The translations under genes were made by a program, and so were the position numbers. Source: an uncultured Chitinophagaceae bacterium (GTDB lineage Bacteria > Bacteroidota > Bacteroidia > Chitinophagales > Chitinophagaceae). Taken from it: a stretch of 32,314 bases of DNA. The stretch lies in the NCBI GenBank assembly GCA_903830285.1, contig CAIKTE010000331.1:1-32314 (forward strand), written 5' to 3'. Below are positions 1 through 9,133 of this stretch, one piece after another (position 1 is the first letter of the stretch; every line of letters starts with the position of its first letter). The notes below the pieces were generated by a model that had not been told where the DNA came from, did not search any database, and saw nothing but the letters and a program-made list of their open reading frames with translations.

Positions 1-1
1 C

Positions 2-301
2 GAGCAGGTATTGATCAACCTAATTGTAAATGCAATTGATGCTGTAAAAGAAAATGAAAATCCAAGGATTATCTTATCTGCATCAAAGAGCAATTACAAA
101 ACAGTGATCAAAATAAGTGATAATGGTATGGGTATGAGTGAAGATGTGTTGGATAAGATCTTTGTTCCTTTCTTCAGCACCAAGAAAAACGGTAGCGGTA
201 TCGGTTTAAGTTTATGCAAACAGATCATGATGCTGCACAAAGGCAATATTCAAGTTCAATCGGTAAGAAATGAAGGAACAGCTTTTTACCTGCAGTTTTA
301 A
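2..301 (+). CDS. Sensor histidine kinase, C-terminal ATPase part (truncated by window start)
   Basis: This is the last 99 residues of a HisKA/HATPase_c sensor kinase, whose role would be ATP-dependent autophosphorylation of a His residue in the part that lies outside the window. The visible motifs come in the usual order: an N box (NLIVNAIDA), a G1 box (DNGMG), an F box (FVPFFSTK) and a G2 box (GSGIGLS). The frame is open through base 2, so the TTG at 11 is not a true start. The protein ends shortly after the last beta strand, with no fused receiver domain. The sensor domain, the phosphorylated His and any partner regulator are not visible, so the signal is unknown. Confidence 0.9.
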   Translation, partial: EQVLINLIVNAIDAVKENENPRIILSASKSNYKTVIKISDNGMGMSEDVLDKIFVPFFSTKKNGSGIGLSLCKQIMMLHKGNIQVQSVRNEGTAFYLQF

Positions 302-423
302 ATCACATGGCTTACCGGAATAAGCTGTTTCTATTGCAGATTCAAATACATTTTAGGACCTGCTCACTTTTAAATGTTCTAAGCAAGCAAAAAAAGATCA
401 TAGTAACTTAAGATAAAGCATGT

Positions 424-867
424 ATGAGAAAAGAGCCTGATAAATCAAAAGAACTCAATACATCCATTCACCTGATCAATGATAAACTACATTTCAAGGG
501 GATTGTCGAGGATCATATTCCCCTTTCAATAGATTATACAGCACCACTTGGAGATGATTTAGGGTACACTTCTCTCGAATTGTTGCTTTTCAGTTTGTCT
601 TCATGCCTGGGAAGTGCGTTGCTTATTTTTTTACGCAAAATGAAAAAAACTATTACAGGCCTTGAAATTCATTCTAAAGGGATCAGAAAGGAAGAGCATC
701 CAACCGGATTCAAAACCATTCTATTGGAAATTAACTTAAACTCAACCGACACAACAATAGATGACTTAAATAAAGTACTGAAACTTTCAGAAGATACTTA
801 TTGCCCGGTCTGGTCGATGTTAAAGGGAAATGTTGAAATCAATACCAAGTGTACTATTATTTCATAA
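424..867 (+). CDS. OsmC/Ohr family protein
   Basis: This 147-residue protein fits the OsmC fold. Members usually reduce organic hydroperoxides or fatty-acid peroxides with two Cys residues in the cytoplasm. A first conserved Cys lies in the helix segment LSSCLGSA, near residue 62, and the second lies in DTYCPVWSML, near residue 128. This is the typical spacing, and a basic stretch follows the first helix. The length is normal for the family. It starts with ATG and has no clear ribosome binding site, as is usual in Bacteroidota. It stands alone between the kinase and a convergent DUF6688 gene. Whether it acts on peroxides or is one of the uncharacterised OsmC-like branches cannot be told. Confidence 0.82.
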   Translation: MRKEPDKSKELNTSIHLINDKLHFKGIVEDHIPLSIDYTAPLGDDLGYTSLELLLFSLSSCLGSALLIFLRKMKKTITGLEIHSKGIRKEEHPTGFKTILLEINLNSTDTTIDDLNKVLKLSEDTYCPVWSMLKGNVEINTKCTIIS

Positions 868-969
868 AAAATCGAACTAGGTCTAGCTCCTTATACTAAT
901 AGGTTAGCAAAAACACGATCAACCAGTATCACAAATGACATTCATATCACAACCAGTATGGTCAGCAAA

Positions 970-2082
970 TTAATAATGGTGGCTGCTGTGTAATAATTTA
1001 TCGGCAGCATATTGTCTGTTTATTTTAGTTTCTGGTCTTACACAAAATAAATACAGGCAAATCAAGAAGAACCACTCTAATGGTTTCATTAAAACATAAG
1101 TCATGTTTGACAGATGCACTGTATTGATCTTCTGAGAAAGGTTATAACCGTATTTGTCATAATTCTTGCGAATTATTTGCTGAAGTTTGGGCGAAAAGTC
1201 CTGAATCATTTCTTCAAAAGCGTTTGCAATAAGCAATTGTCTGTTTACAATAATTCGCCTTCCGTTTCTCTGACCCATTCGCAATGGTTTCACGATTTTC
1301 GGGTTTCCGGTAGCTGCTACAGTGCATAAATAATGTCCCCGGTGATCAAGTATGGGAGGATGATCCTGTTGAGATAAATGCCAGGTTGTTGTGTCGGTAA
1401 ATACTTTGACAATTGAATCTATGTCTTGTCCAAACAATATTAAAATAAGCGTTACAATAAAAAATAAAGGGAATAATAAAAGTATTATCCAAAAAGGATT
1501 TCTGCTGTTTTTTGCTAAAAATTTATGTAAAGTGTTTAAGTATTTGTTAGAATAGGTCCTGTCAAATGTTTCGGTGATCTCCTCCGTGATTGATTGATAA
1601 ATGAGCCAGAGGCCTATTAAAATGCCAAGCAGAGGTGCAAATAAAAATTTGATTTGTTCTTCGCTACTATCATACTTATTCAAACTTTCTGTATCGTGAA
1701 CTGATATTTGATTCAATATCTCCAGGTTTAACAACACGCCAATCAGTATAAAAATCAATGCTATTGTTAAGGTCAATGGGGGAAGATTATTTTTATGTAC
1801 CCATACCAAAAGCATAGATAAATGGAATGCACAAAAATAGAAAATCAAAGTTAGAAAATGTTTGCTTGAAAATGGACTATAACACGCGTCTACAGGATCG
1901 ATTGCTTGGTCATATTGAGATCCATGTGTACTCATCCCAACGGCAAATAATATCAATGAGAAAATATAAATTGTTCCGATGATCAATTCGAATGCGTTTG
2001 CAGATTTATTGATACATATTATCCCTTTCACTACAAAGAATATAAAAAGGGCAAATATTATTACTAGAAAGATTATGAACAC
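970..2082 (-). CDS. DUF6688 family multi-pass membrane protein
   Basis: This 370-residue protein has about six hydrophobic segments: at the N terminus, near 35-50, 80-95, 103-120 and 197-218, and at the C terminus. A soluble stretch between the last two carries the conserved-looking core DHRGHYLCTVAATGNPKIVK, followed by NRQLLIANAFEEM and MKPLEWFF. From memory this core matches DUF6688, a family of unknown function; I could not run a search. The start is a GTG at 2082: an in-frame TAG lies directly upstream, so no longer start is possible. The gene converges on the OsmC gene. No function is proposed. Confidence 0.75.
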   Translation of the reverse strand: MFIIFLVIIFALFIFFVVKGIICINKSANAFELIIGTIYIFSLILFAVGMSTHGSQYDQAIDPVDACYSPFSSKHFLTLIFYFCAFHLSMLLVWVHKNNLPPLTLTIALIFILIGVLLNLEILNQISVHDTESLNKYDSSEEQIKFLFAPLLGILIGLWLIYQSITEEITETFDRTYSNKYLNTLHKFLAKNSRNPFWIILLLFPLFFIVTLILILFGQDIDSIVKVFTDTTTWHLSQQDHPPILDHRGHYLCTVAATGNPKIVKPLRMGQRNGRRIIVNRQLLIANAFEEMIQDFSPKLQQIIRKNYDKYGYNLSQKINTVHLSNMTYVLMKPLEWFFLICLYLFCVRPETKINRQYAADKLLHSSHHY

Positions 2083-2140
2083 CTATGTTATAAGTTTAAA
2101 ATAGTCATGCAATTCTCCCGATCGTTTGTACAACAGCAAA

Positions 2141-2290
2141 TTACAAGTATTTTTGAATGCATTGAATGAGAAACAAATTCAGCGGATCCTGATGATAAAG
2201 TTTAGCAGGGCTGTATTGTGCAAATCCAAACTGAACTAAGACATTACATAATGTGATGGCGATCAAGTGTTTTTTTGCTAGTTTTCTCAT
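2141..2290 (-). CDS. Possible 49-residue secreted peptide or remnant of a secreted protein
   Basis: A short frame starts with ATG at 2290. Its N terminus looks like a signal peptide: MRKLAKK, then a hydrophobic run IAITLCNVLV, then the cleavage-like FGFAQ typical of Bacteroidota exported proteins. Only about 24 residues follow before the stop, with no recognisable motif. It may be a real small peptide, the decayed 5' end of a lost gene, or chance. It is the only gene-like content in the 398-base gap between the DUF6688 gene and 2481. Confidence 0.25.
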   Translation of the reverse strand: MRKLAKKHLIAITLCNVLVQFGFAQYSPAKLYHQDPLNLFLIQCIQKYL

Positions 2291-2480
2291 GAAGCATATT
2301 TAGGCAGTTTGAATATAGAATGATTTGAGAACTTTGAAAAATAACCTTCATTCTATGCATTTTTTCTTTGAACAAGTGAATGCAGTCTTTAAAAGGGAAT
2401 TCGCAAACAATAGTTCATTGCATGAAACAGTTGCAATTTAATCTCTTATTGGATTAGTACCTTTATGGAAATAATAGGAA

Positions 2481-2684
2481 ATGCCATATAAGAAAATCAG
2501 ATTACTTAGTCCAAGACGATTAGGGATCATTTGTATTCTTCTATCTATTTCTAGTTCAATTTCTATGTTTTTGGTTATGGATAAATTCTGGAAATTTCTA
2601 GAAATGTCTTTTATATGGGGATTGATTTATTATTTTATCTACGTGAATTACAAGAAACATTTTGATAAATATGTCAAAAAATAA
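2481..2684 (+). CDS. Small hypothetical membrane protein
   Basis: This is a 67-residue frame with a basic N terminus (MPYKKIRLLSPRR), two hydrophobic segments (about residues 14-33 and 41-55) and a lysine-rich tail (YKKHFDKYVKK). This is a plausible two-helix inner-membrane protein, but I recognise no family. It begins 20 bases after a weak -7-like element (TACCTTTA, 2458-2465). It ends 22 bases before the preferred start of the downstream GH13 gene and could be co-transcribed with it. A chance frame remains possible. Confidence 0.4.
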   Translation: MPYKKIRLLSPRRLGIICILLSISSSISMFLVMDKFWKFLEMSFIWGLIYYFIYVNYKKHFDKYVKK

Positions 2685-2706
2685 TTTACAAAGTTTGCTA
2701 AAACAT

Positions 2707-4554
2707 ATGATGATGAATAGAATGATAGTTTGCGGTTTATTTTTTGCATGTACAGTTCTAATGGTGCCATCTGCAAAAGCGATACAAATAACTCGAGTAG
2801 AACCCGAAAATTGGTGGGTTGATATGCACAATAAAACATTACAGATACTGGTATACGGGCCTAATATTGGCAATGCCAAAGTGACCATAAATTATCCAGG
2901 TATCACTATAAAAGAAGTTGCTAAAGTTGAAAGTCGGAACTATGTTTTTGTATATGTAAATATTGCACAGAATACAAAACCGGGTTTGATACCGATTCAC
3001 TTTACGGATGCTAAGGATGAATTTACTTATAAGTATCCGATTAAAGCACGTACCGATAAAAGCGGTGCAATGGGCTTTAATGCATCAGATGTTTTATACC
3101 TGATCACGCCCGATCGTTTTGCAAATGGAAATCCGGATAATGATGACCTGGATGCTGTTAAAGCTAACCGCCAAAACGTAAACGCGCGCCATGGCGGAGA
3201 CCTGGAAGGAATATTAAAACACCTGGATTATTTAAAAGACCTTGGCATCAGTACTGTATGGTTGAACCCAACACAGGAAAATAAAATGCCTGGAGGTTCA
3301 TATCATGGATATGCTATAACCGATTTTTATAAAATGGATCCTCGTTTTGGCAGCAATGAAGAATTTAAAACGCTTACCAAAACCGCGCATGAAAAAGGTT
3401 TGAAAATAGTGATGGATATGGTGCTAAACCATTGCGGCAGTTCGCATTGGTGGATGAAAGATCCACCATCAAAAGATTGGATAAATAACAATGGTGTTTA
3501 TATGCCAACCAATCATGCTACAGTATCAGTAATGGATGTGCATGCCTCGCCAACCGAAAGAAATACATTTTTAAATGGATGGTTTTCGCGCCAAATGCCG
3601 GATATGAACCAACGCAACCCTCACCTGGCTACCTATCTAATTCAAAACAGCATTTGGTGGATAGAATATGCCCGTATTGATGGCATCAGACAAGATACTT
3701 ATTCCTATATGGATTTTGATTTCCTGGCAGCTTGGAATAAGAAGGTCTATGACGAATATCCCGACTTTAATATTACGGGTGAAACCTGGTATAATAAAAC
3801 TACTTCATCGGCCTGGTGGCAAAAAAATTCGATCCTCAGCAAAAAAGACCCCGGCCTAAAAACGCCAATGGATTTTTCACTAACATTTGTGATGCAAAAT
3901 GATGCTTTTAGCGGCACAACCGACAATGGCTACTTAGCCAATCTCTTTGAAGATCTAGCGCAAGATTTTATTTACCCTGACCCCAATAATCTCCTGATTT
4001 TTTTAGATAATCATGATATGAGCCGCATTGTGAGGAAAGATGACAGCGATCTGCTGCGCTACAAACAGGGACTCGCGTTTTTATTAACAACACGTGGCAT
4101 ACCTGAAATATATTACGGTACCGAAGTTTTAATGTCAGGCACTAAACAAGAAGGCGACGGAAGAATAAGAAAGGATTTTCCCGGTGGTTGGCCTGACGAT
4201 AAAATAGATCAGTTCTCAAAAAATGGTCGTACTATTATGCAGAATGAAGCTTGGGATTATATGCAAAAGTTATTGCAGTGGCGCAAAACAAGTGTTGCTG
4301 TTTCACAGGGGAAACTCATGCATTATGCACCTAAAAATGGAATTTATGTGTATGCACGTATGAAAGACGATCATATAGTTATGGTTATTTTAAATAGTGC
4401 TATAACAGATCAAGCCGTAAAGATGGACCGATTTAGTGATATAATTGGCAAGAACACAACAGGCAAGGATGTCATCACCTCAAAATCATTTGAACTTAAA
4501 GATGCTATAACCATACCCGCTAAGGGCGAATACATATTAGATCTAAGCAAGTAA
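2707..4554 (+). CDS. Secreted GH13 alpha-glucan hydrolase (cyclomaltodextrinase/neopullulanase type)
   Basis: This enzyme probably cleaves alpha-1,4 (and perhaps 1,6) bonds of starch, pullulan or cyclodextrins in the periplasm or at the surface. From the chosen start it has 615 residues. It begins with a signal peptide ending in PSAKA, then an N-terminal beta domain of the cyclomaltodextrinase type (about 27-110), the GH13 barrel, and a C-terminal beta domain. The four GH13 regions are visible: DMVLNH (D237), GIRQD with the nucleophile D330, GETW with the acid/base E359, and DNHD with D437. The frame extends upstream to 2662, but that would put about 15 residues before the signal peptide and overlap the small gene. 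The ATG at 2707 is therefore preferred; the ATGs at 2710 and 2713 are equally possible. It is not next to the SusC-SusD pair, which lies about 6 kb away on the other strand. Confidence 0.9.
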   Translation: MMMNRMIVCGLFFACTVLMVPSAKAIQITRVEPENWWVDMHNKTLQILVYGPNIGNAKVTINYPGITIKEVAKVESRNYVFVYVNIAQNTKPGLIPIHFTDAKDEFTYKYPIKARTDKSGAMGFNASDVLYLITPDRFANGNPDNDDLDAVKANRQNVNARHGGDLEGILKHLDYLKDLGISTVWLNPTQENKMPGGSYHGYAITDFYKMDPRFGSNEEFKTLTKTAHEKGLKIVMDMVLNHCGSSHWWMKDPPSKDWINNNGVYMPTNHATVSVMDVHASPTERNTFLNGWFSRQMPDMNQRNPHLATYLIQNSIWWIEYARIDGIRQDTYSYMDFDFLAAWNKKVYDEYPDFNITGETWYNKTTSSAWWQKNSILSKKDPGLKTPMDFSLTFVMQNDAFSGTTDNGYLANLFEDLAQDFIYPDPNNLLIFLDNHDMSRIVRKDDSDLLRYKQGLAFLLTTRGIPEIYYGTEVLMSGTKQEGDGRIRKDFPGGWPDDKIDQFSKNGRTIMQNEAWDYMQKLLQWRKTSVAVSQGKLMHYAPKNGIYVYARMKDDHIVMVILNSAITDQAVKMDRFSDIIGKNTTGKDVITSKSFELKDAITIPAKGEYILDLSK

Positions 4555-4604
4555 ATAAAATGCATCTGCAGTAACTGATTTTTGCCCCTGTTGGTATTTT
4601 CATC

Positions 4605-4635
4605 AAAAGGATTTGCTAGTACAGTATCCTTTTTA
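4605..4635. terminator. Candidate bidirectional terminator between convergent genes
   Basis: An inverted repeat AAAAGGAT / ATCCTTTT with a 13-base loop lies between the GH13 gene and the convergent TlpA-like gene. A-rich and T-rich flanks would give a U tract on either strand. The stem is short (8 bp) and low in GC. Confidence 0.45.
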
Positions 4636-4748
4636 TTAATGAAAATATTTAAACAGTTTGTTGGTGAAATCACCCGGAACAACAGAATAGTATTTGTCAG
4701 TTCTTATTAAAACTATATTCTGCCATCGGGTAAGGGAATCATGAATGA

Positions 4749-5534
4749 TCAATAGCCGATCTCTTTTTTCAAGGCGATTTCCAGCTCTTTTTCTTTATTA
4801 ACTTCTTTCTTGATGATACCTTCTTTATTGATGATAAAATGGGCAGGATACTGACCGGCCTTTAGCTCTTTTTCTGTGAATGTTTGCTGATTTGGCACTA
4901 CTGCATAATTAAATACGGTATGTTTTAAAAATTCTTTTAATGAATCACTGGAATCCCAGGCCAGACTTACAAAAAGAATATCTTTTCTATCCTTATATTT
5001 TTTTAGCATCTCATTCAAAGCCGGAATTTCTTGATTACACACCAAACAAGCAATATACCAGCATTTTAAAACTACATACTTCCCTTTTGTGTTTTCATTA
5101 GTATATACAGTACCATTCAAATCCTTAAAATTGAACAAGGGTATAGCTGTGCCTTCTTTTTTAAAGTGTTCGTATTGTTTTTCGCATTCCTGCTTAATTA
5201 CCCGTTTAATATCGTTAGAGGCATCCTGAGTTAATTTATACAATTGAAAAGATTCTATCGTATCAGTAGTCATTAAGCGAATAGGGATATACTCTCCTGT
5301 TGTCAATTCTTTTAAAAAAGCATCCTTTGTCATTTTATGCTTTGCAGTGTCGAGTGCAATAAATTCATTGGAAAGATGAATATGTCTATTATAATAATTC
5401 CACCAGGGCACAAAGTCTTTTGATAAAAGTTTTGGGTCTGTGTCGTAAACTATTGTTTTGGGCTCTTCATTACAGGACAATACAATCATCAAGAATGATA
5501 AGAGAGATAAAAATTTAATAAAGGACTTTGTCAT
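4749..5534 (-). CDS. TlpA-like thioredoxin-fold lipoprotein
   Basis: This is a 261-residue envelope disulfide or peroxide redox protein. The N terminus is a lipoprotein signal with the lipobox VLSC (lipidated Cys21). A Bacteroidota-specific helical spacer runs to about residue 125. A redoxin/TlpA domain follows (about 130-255), with the active-site motif CLVC (C163, C166), preceded by the strand YVVLKCWY, and a cis-Pro in QYPAHF (P230). An extra Cys at 158 lies just before the active site. Such proteins usually reduce disulfides in the periplasm with electrons from an inner-membrane donor; the partner is not visible here. It is a single gene, divergent from the beta-propeller gene. Confidence 0.85.
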   Translation of the reverse strand: MTKSFIKFLSLLSFLMIVLSCNEEPKTIVYDTDPKLLSKDFVPWWNYYNRHIHLSNEFIALDTAKHKMTKDAFLKELTTGEYIPIRLMTTDTIESFQLYKLTQDASNDIKRVIKQECEKQYEHFKKEGTAIPLFNFKDLNGTVYTNENTKGKYVVLKCWYIACLVCNQEIPALNEMLKKYKDRKDILFVSLAWDSSDSLKEFLKHTVFNYAVVPNQQTFTEKELKAGQYPAHFIINKEGIIKKEVNKEKELEIALKKEIGY

Positions 5535-5711
5535 TTATATATTTTAGATTAAATATAAGATGAATGACCCATGTTCTTTGATGAATGCTGTCTTAAATTA
5601 TTTTTCTTTGATCATTTGTGAAGACTTATAAACCAACGAATTTTGAATCATCAGAATTTATATCAATCAACTTAAAGAAATAATTTCTACTTTCAGGGAA
5701 ATCTGTTTACG

Positions 5712-6761
5712 ATGAGCAAAATGAAATATGATTTCCGGTCCTTAATAGTAATAAATTTTGTATTGGCCATCGCCATTTTTATAATGATAGATGGCAATGC
5801 TCAATCCACAGCAAAAAGAATATTACTTGCTATTTCTAAAACCAATCATACACTTGCAATCGTTGACCCTATTACCTTAAAAATCATTGCTAAGATACCG
5901 GTAGGTGAAGATCCTCATGAACTGGTGGCATCTACTGATGGGAAAACAGCATATGTATGTATTTATGGAGGCGGTAGTTTACACGAAATAAATATCATTG
6001 ACCTTGTAGCACAAAAACCAGTAAAAAATATTGATACAAGACCCATGTTTGGTCCGCATGATATAACATTTGTGAATGCCAAAGTCTGGTTTACAGCCGA
6101 AGGCTCCAAAGCAATAGCGCGTTATGATCCTGCAACTGATAAATTAGACTGGAGCATGGGAACAGGTCAGGACAGAACACATATGATCTATGTATCTCCT
6201 GATAACAAAAGGATCTATACCAGCAATGTCTCTTCAGGTACCGTTAGCATATTGGTAGATACAATTATGCAACCAGGTATAATGGCCCCTCCTAATGCCA
6301 GGCCCAGGGAAGAATGGATACAAACTATCATACCCACTGCAAGAGGTTCGGAAGGATTTGATGTATCGCCCGATGGAAATGAACTATGGACCGCATCCAG
6401 TGAGGACGGCAGCATTTCTATCATTGATGTAAAAGCTAAAAAACTAGCCACTAAGATCAATGCGAATGTATTAGGTGCGAATCGTCTAAAGTTCACGCCC
6501 AATGGCAATCAGGTATTTATTTCAAGTTTACAAAATGGTGATCTTACCATTTACGATGCTTTATCACATAAAGAGATCAAAAAGATAAAAACAGGTCACG
6601 GAGCAGCAGGTATCTTAATGGACCCAATTGGCTTACGTGCATTTGTTGCCTGTTCTGCAGATAATTATATTGCTATTATTGATCTCAAGACTTTAGAGAT
6701 CATCGGTCATATAGATGTTGGGGGAATGCCTGATGGTCTTACCTGGTCAATTCAACCTTAA
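5712..6761 (+). CDS. YVTN/YncE-type beta-propeller protein
   Basis: This 349-residue exported protein has an N-terminal hydrophobic segment (about 11-27, ending GNAQS) and then repeated four-stranded blades of about 42 residues. Repeat signatures include NHTLAIVDPITLKIIAKIPV, DGSISIIDVKAKKLATKI, NGDLTIYDALSHKEIKKI and DNYIAIIDLKTLEIIGHI. Together these would form a roughly seven-bladed propeller in the periplasm. Members of this group bind ligands or act as scaffolds, and a specific function cannot be assigned. An ATG at 5721 is an alternative start. There is no neighbouring gene on the same strand. Confidence 0.8.
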   Translation: MSKMKYDFRSLIVINFVLAIAIFIMIDGNAQSTAKRILLAISKTNHTLAIVDPITLKIIAKIPVGEDPHELVASTDGKTAYVCIYGGGSLHEINIIDLVAQKPVKNIDTRPMFGPHDITFVNAKVWFTAEGSKAIARYDPATDKLDWSMGTGQDRTHMIYVSPDNKRIYTSNVSSGTVSILVDTIMQPGIMAPPNARPREEWIQTIIPTARGSEGFDVSPDGNELWTASSEDGSISIIDVKAKKLATKINANVLGANRLKFTPNGNQVFISSLQNGDLTIYDALSHKEIKKIKTGHGAAGILMDPIGLRAFVACSADNYIAIIDLKTLEIIGHIDVGGMPDGLTWSIQP

Positions 6762-6774
6762 TTCATAGAGGTTC

Positions 6775-6794
6775 GCAGACACAAATTTGTCTGC
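6775..6794. terminator. Candidate terminator hairpin
   Basis: GCAGACA and TGTCTGC form a 7-bp stem with a 6-base loop just after the beta-propeller gene and before the convergent DUF4440 gene. No strong T tract follows, so the call is weak. Confidence 0.35.
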
Positions 6795-6906
6795 TTAAAT
6801 AATATGCCATTTTAGGAAGTCGCAACGAACGCTGGCCTACTGATAACTTTTATGTTAGCAATGCCAGATCCAATAGTATGTGATCGGTGTTTTCTAAGAG
6901 TGAGTT

Positions 6907-7416
6907 TTAATTATTGTTCATGTTGTCGTGTCCGTAACTTATGATCCTTTTTAGCTTCCAAACTCCATTGGTCTTTTGCCAAACGTGTATAAATTTATAG
7001 TCACCACTGATATGTTCAGCCTCCCCTTTGTTCCTATGATAGATCCGATGGACGCCGATCTCAACTGCCCCAAACTCTGCAAGTTTATACACTTCTAATG
7101 TTCCTTTGATCAGTTCTCTTCTAATATGAGAATTCCTGTCACACATTTCTTTGATGGATCGCATTTCTTCATCTAAAAAGTGCAAGCCACCTTGATCGTG
7201 ATAAAATTCAAGATCATCTGCAAGAAATTTTCTGTAACCGATACTATCGCAGTTATTAAAAGCATAAAACATTGCACTGTCTACCTGATAGATCTCTTTG
7301 TAAACTTCCGTTTGGCCCGTGACTGTTGGCAAGGAATTTTTTATAGAGTTCTGTCCAATAGCTGTTGCAAACACCAAGATTGTCAATATTGAAATAGTTA
7401 ATATTCTTTTATTCAT
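6907..7416 (-). CDS. Exported DUF4440 / NTF2-like protein
   Basis: This 169-residue protein has a signal peptide (MNKRILTISILTILVFATAI, cleavage near GQN) and a single SnoaL/NTF2-like cone domain. Typical features are the first helix (YQVDSAMFYAFNNCD), the segment FLADDLEFYHDQGG and the late strands GDYKFIHVWQKTNGVWKLKR and ISYGHD. These proteins often bind small ligands, and many have no known activity. The length is normal for the exported subgroup. It is on the same strand as the TPR gene upstream but 345 bases away, so it is probably transcribed on its own. Confidence 0.8.
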   Translation of the reverse strand: MNKRILTISILTILVFATAIGQNSIKNSLPTVTGQTEVYKEIYQVDSAMFYAFNNCDSIGYRKFLADDLEFYHDQGGLHFLDEEMRSIKEMCDRNSHIRRELIKGTLEVYKLAEFGAVEIGVHRIYHRNKGEAEHISGDYKFIHVWQKTNGVWKLKRIISYGHDNMNNN

Positions 7417-7761
7417 TTAATTTTTTGATTTTAATAAAAGTCAAGTCTGCTATAATGATAAACAACATTTACTAAAGTGCACAATAAAAGATCACCAAGT
7501 TGCCTCCCTCCCACTAAAATAACCGGCTTTCTGCAATTAATCTAAAATAACAGATCCTGCTGAGCAATGCAATTACAGATCCCGATAATACTTAAGTCTA
7601 ATAATACTTTCAATACCAAATATCAGTGAGCATAAGTAGTTATTGAGAATAAAGAGAGAGAGTCACAAATAAAAGATCGTTTTTGAGATCTTCCTTTAGG
7701 CTCTCAGTAAATGAATAAAAGGATTATTATGATTTAACAGGTGATTTTGTTCATGAGAACC
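7417..7761. other. Intergenic region
   Basis: This 345-base AT-rich gap has no credible frame. Its only structure is a weak hairpin at 7673-7692 (AAGATC / GATCTT, 8-base loop). Read on the minus strand it is followed by TTATTT and could terminate the TPR gene that ends at 7762. Confidence 0.4.
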
Positions 7762-8811
7762 TTATTCTTTACAGTTTTCACTGTATAATTTTTCTCCTTC
7801 TTTTTGTCCTAATTGCCTTAAAGTTTTCCAATCCAGACACGCAGCATTTTGGTTAGCTAATTTGTAATTTGCTGTTGCCCTATTATAATAAGCGTCTACA
7901 TAAAGGCTGTCAATTTTTAAACAATCCGAAAATTTAATAATTGCCTTTTCATAATTCCCTTTTAAAAGTAATTGAGTGCCGCTGTTAAAATATTCAGTCG
8001 ATAACTTAATATCACTCATACTTAATGCACACTTATCAAAACAGGGAGGTTTATTTGTATTGATATGAAAACTGATCCCGCTAAAATTTTTGTCAGTATT
8101 AAAACGGATATTGAAATAAGTTTTGCAATAATAAGGTTTGTTCCAAATTGGAAGCGTCCATTTACCTGAAGTATTCAAAAACAATGTGGTAAATTTATCA
8201 ATGTACTTATCGGAAACCCCCTTCGATTCAATTATTACGAATTCTGTAATGTTTCCACTAGATGAAACAACAAAACTTCCGATGAGATAAGTCCGATCGA
8301 AAATATTACTGATATTGGCGAGTAAATACTTATCAAAATTCCCTTCGAATTGTGCTGATACATATCTGTTCGACAGGATCAAAGAATCATTTATACTATT
8401 GATAAGACCATTCGATGAGAGAAAATTAAAATATTTATCGTTTGAGATAAAATAGAATCTGTTCACCTTATCGTCATTCAATTCCATTCCCGGCAATTCA
8501 AGCAAGATCAATGAAGAGTCGGTAAATGTTTCAATTGCAAAATTTTGGTATTTACCAATAGACAGTTTATTTTTTTCGATCCTGTATGCATATTTTTGTT
8601 TGCTCCCCATCATATCTGATATCAATACAGTGTCGTTTTGCAGAAAATGATATTCCAGTTTTGAACTATCAGAATTCAGCCTGTCGATGATCTTACTTCC
8701 ATCTTTACGTTCAGCTTTTATTTTTATCCATGTGGCAGAAGTCAAGCTTTGCCCTTGCAATATAAAGCTGATGAAAAAAGAGATCAAAAAAAATAGATAC
8801 CTCATTATCAT
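7762..8811 (-). CDS. Exported protein with C-terminal TPR repeats
   Basis: The protein has about 349 residues from the ATG at 8811. The open frame reaches a TTG at 8832, but the ATGs at 8811 and 8805 directly precede the signal peptide (RYLFFLISFFISFILQGQS). The middle part is beta-rich and unrecognised. A segment containing GSFVVSSSGNITEFVIIESK and later KWTLPIW resembles the C-terminal domain of TonB-like proteins. The last ~75 residues are TPR-like (YFNSGTQLLLKGNYEKAIIK, then AYYNRATANYKLANQNAACL) and end in a short Cys-containing tail (ENCKE). It is probably periplasmic and involved in protein contacts. No enzyme motif was seen. Confidence 0.65.
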   Translation of the reverse strand: MIMRYLFFLISFFISFILQGQSLTSATWIKIKAERKDGSKIIDRLNSDSSKLEYHFLQNDTVLISDMMGSKQKYAYRIEKNKLSIGKYQNFAIETFTDSSLILLELPGMELNDDKVNRFYFISNDKYFNFLSSNGLINSINDSLILSNRYVSAQFEGNFDKYLLANISNIFDRTYLIGSFVVSSSGNITEFVIIESKGVSDKYIDKFTTLFLNTSGKWTLPIWNKPYYCKTYFNIRFNTDKNFSGISFHINTNKPPCFDKCALSMSDIKLSTEYFNSGTQLLLKGNYEKAIIKFSDCLKIDSLYVDAYYNRATANYKLANQNAACLDWKTLRQLGQKEGEKLYSENCKE

Positions 8812-9133
8812 GAATTTAATGTGAGATAACAATTAAAATATCGTTAGCTAACTCAAAATTGCATTGAATATACATGATACAAAATTTCTAAACAAAGGGA
8901 AAAACCCCAAAGAATAGATCATTGATCAATGCTGTAACACTAATTGTTTTTGGATTGATTTACTAGTTGTAATAATTTTCCTTTTCGGAAGATCCAACCT
9001 TTTATAAACAGAATAATAACCCTAAGAATAGTATAAGTATAAATTCTCACAGAATGGATCATCGTATGAGATAGAAAAAAATATTATCGTATACAATACA
9101 GTTTATGCTATTTTGACTTACAGGAAGCCAACG
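8812..9133. other. Intergenic region
   Basis: This is an AT-rich gap of 322 bases between the TPR gene and the end of murQ, both on the minus strand. I see no frame, strong hairpin or promoter match, apart from a short palindromic ATTGATCAAT near 8920. Confidence 0.4.

Noticed and set aside
2662-4554. GH13 gene as part of the SusC-SusD locus (a starch utilisation system)
   Set aside because: It is on the opposite strand, more than 5.7 kb from susD, with six unrelated genes between, so no operon or locus can be claimed.
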